This document shows, piece by piece, positions 62,629 through 64,000 of a DNA stretch of 64,000 bases. The translations under genes were made by a program, and so were the position numbers. How positions within the stretch are numbered: position 1 is the stretch's first letter; the number at the start of each line of letters is the position of its first letter. The stretch is from Anoplopoma fimbria (lineage: Eukaryota; Chordata; Actinopteri; Perciformes; Anoplopomatidae). The DNA lies in assembly GCF_027596085.1 (NCBI RefSeq), contig NC_072465.1, positions 7,668,102 to 7,732,101 of the forward strand, read 5' to 3'. The notes beneath the pieces are model-generated. The model was not told the origin of the DNA and ran no database searches. It saw only the letters and a list, made by a program, of their open reading frames with translations.

Positions 62629-63383
62629 GGCCACGTCCACACTAACCCGTTTTCAAATGAATCCGCATATCTTTTTCTGCGTTTGCACCGAGCGTCCACA
62701 CTACACAGGGTTTTTAGGGCACCGAAAACGAATAAGTTTGAAAACGCTCCCGAGGACGGATAAGTTTGAAAACGCGGCGTTTTCATGATAGTGTGGATGA
62801 CTGAAAACGAAGAAGTCCGAAAACGATGACGCGGTTCTTTGGCTTCAGCTGGAATCAGCTGTTATTGGAGCGATTAGTGTGGCGTGTCCTGCGGCGGTAT
62901 CAGCCCTAAATAACGGACTTCTGATGGACTTGTGTTGACCAAATGTATGGACCCATAATCTAGTAAACTTCGTTTAATGACTGTTCATTTAAAGTAAATG
63001 TGCTGTCTGTGTGGGAGAGATATAGTTAGACCTGCAGTGTTGTAACTAAGCTTGAAAAATAAAACTTCTAAAAACTTCCACGAAATGTGTCTGTTTGAGT
63101 TCATGGAGGAAGATTTTAGAGGAAGTTCTTAAGTATCAAGCACGACGAGTATCAAGAGTGGTGTAATCGTATTATCTGTAACCAAGCAACCAATGTACTC
63201 CCTGTTTACACCGGCATGCGCATGCCCAGTGTACGTGAATAGTCACGTGATATTCGTTTTCAGGGGAGCAAGTCTGGACGCACATAATTTCGAAAACGAT
63301 GCTGAAATGCACGTGTGGACGGAGATCTTAAAACCCCATTTTCATTTGAAAACGAGTGAAAGCGGGTTAATGTGGACATGGCC
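62629..63383. mobile_element. 755-bp MITE, PIF/Harbinger-like
   Basis: The ends GGCCACGTCCACACTAACCCG and, on the other strand, GGCCATGTCCACATTAACCCG form imperfect terminal inverted repeats (18 of 21 matching). TTA directly flanks both ends (62626-62628 and 63384-63386), the 3-base target duplication typical of PIF/Harbinger. The inside has many GAAAACGA-like words and no transposase, so it is non-autonomous. I recall related repeats in teleosts, but the superfamily call rests on the TTA and GGCC ends. Confidence 0.8.
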
Positions 63384-64000
63384 TTAGTTGCTCCTGACAT
63401 TATTGGACAGAAAAGGGAGAAATTCAAAGAAAACTCTCAAAGATATCTCAACTTTTCTGTAACAACTGTGAGCCTGATGCCACCATGCTGGCTGCTGAGA
63501 GTCTGGTTTTCTGCTTCTCTTGACAGCCTACAGGATACCAACTGTCTCAGTTTGGGTGTGTTTGAAAGAGACAGACATGTGCAAAAAGAGGAAATGTCTA
63601 CGTCTAAATGTGGATCCTATGCGACACTGCATGTCAGTGGCTGTGGTCGAGGTGCCTAACAAGCGGCCCAGCTGAAGTGATAGCCGATGCACAAACGGGT
63701 TAAATCCAACATTGCTGGCTGCAGTGTATGCGCAAAAACAGGCATCTGTCCCCAGATCACCCCTACTGGAGGACAAGAAACCACGACGCCGCATGCATAG
63801 TCGTTGACACATGCGTTCAATAAGTCTCCACCGCATCAATTAACCGCCAGTTTAGCTGCAAGGTTGTCAGCTGTGTGTCTCTTCCCGACATACTCCGTCA
63901 TGGTTTCAGCCTGTGTATTGCAATCCCAGCGTAGCGTTAGCGAGTATCCGGTAGAGAGAGCTCTCTCTTTCTTTTCTTTTTTTACATTTCTATAAAGCGA

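Larger units (their letters stand above)
55887..64000 (-). other. rybp: rybp intron (partial)
   Basis: No RanBP2-type zinc-finger exon (Cx2C...Cx2C after GFW) was found on the minus strand. The intron carries a (GA)n array at 60566-60611, a (TAA)n array at 61453-61493, a small (ATCT)n at about 61852-61869, a 755-base MITE, and repeat-free enhancer-like blocks at about 58760-59110, 59230-59480 and 59840-60060. The short ORFs on both strands have no support. Confidence 0.7.

Overview
The window is nuclear DNA from a ray-finned fish, most likely a percomorph teleost. Three vertebrate genes are recognisable: gpr27 (SREB-family orphan GPCR), prok2 (prokineticin) and rybp (RING1/YY1-binding protein of Polycomb complexes). 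This order, GPR27-PROK2-RYBP, is the order known from human 3p13. The intergenic space is short for a vertebrate, CA/TA/GA microsatellites are abundant, and several dispersed repeats look like teleost families. There are no prokaryotic features.

Layout. 1-1349: upstream and 5' region of gpr27 with AT and TACA microsatellites. 1350-2480: intronless gpr27 on +. 2481-6801: its 3' region and the spacer to prok2, with one enhancer-like block. 6802-9610: prok2 on -, three coding exons reconstructed base by base, TATA-like box and short 3' UTR; gpr27 and prok2 are convergent. 9640-23629: non-coding, with old repeat fragments (paired dispersed repeats, a SINE-like fragment, two LINE-type 3' tails). 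23630-27493: a complete hAT DNA transposon with an 8-bp target-site duplication, terminal inverted repeats and a four-exon transposase without disabling mutations. 27502-49900: about 22 kb with no protein gene, containing several homeodomain-site-rich blocks that could be conserved regulatory elements. 49921-50335: GATGAAGG-type minisatellite with a 156-bp higher-order period. 51143-51189: perfect 21-bp foldback. About 51678-55886: 3' UTR and last three coding exons of rybp on -. 55887-64000: rybp intron; the exons for its N-terminal zinc finger were not found here. This intron carries a 755-bp TTA-flanked MITE at 62629-63383.

How the genes relate. gpr27 and prok2 both belong to neuronal/endocrine signalling, while rybp is a broadly used chromatin regulator. 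They are not known to act in one pathway. Their linkage is an old vertebrate synteny block, and the gene-poor stretch between prok2 and rybp is a reasonable place to look for long-range enhancers.

The best items for a second look are the apparently intact hAT transposon, the (TG)n microsatellite that replaces the usual polypyrimidine tract at the prok2 exon-2 acceptor, the prok2 protein that reads more like PROK1, the teleost-specific charged expansion in rybp, and the 21-bp foldback.
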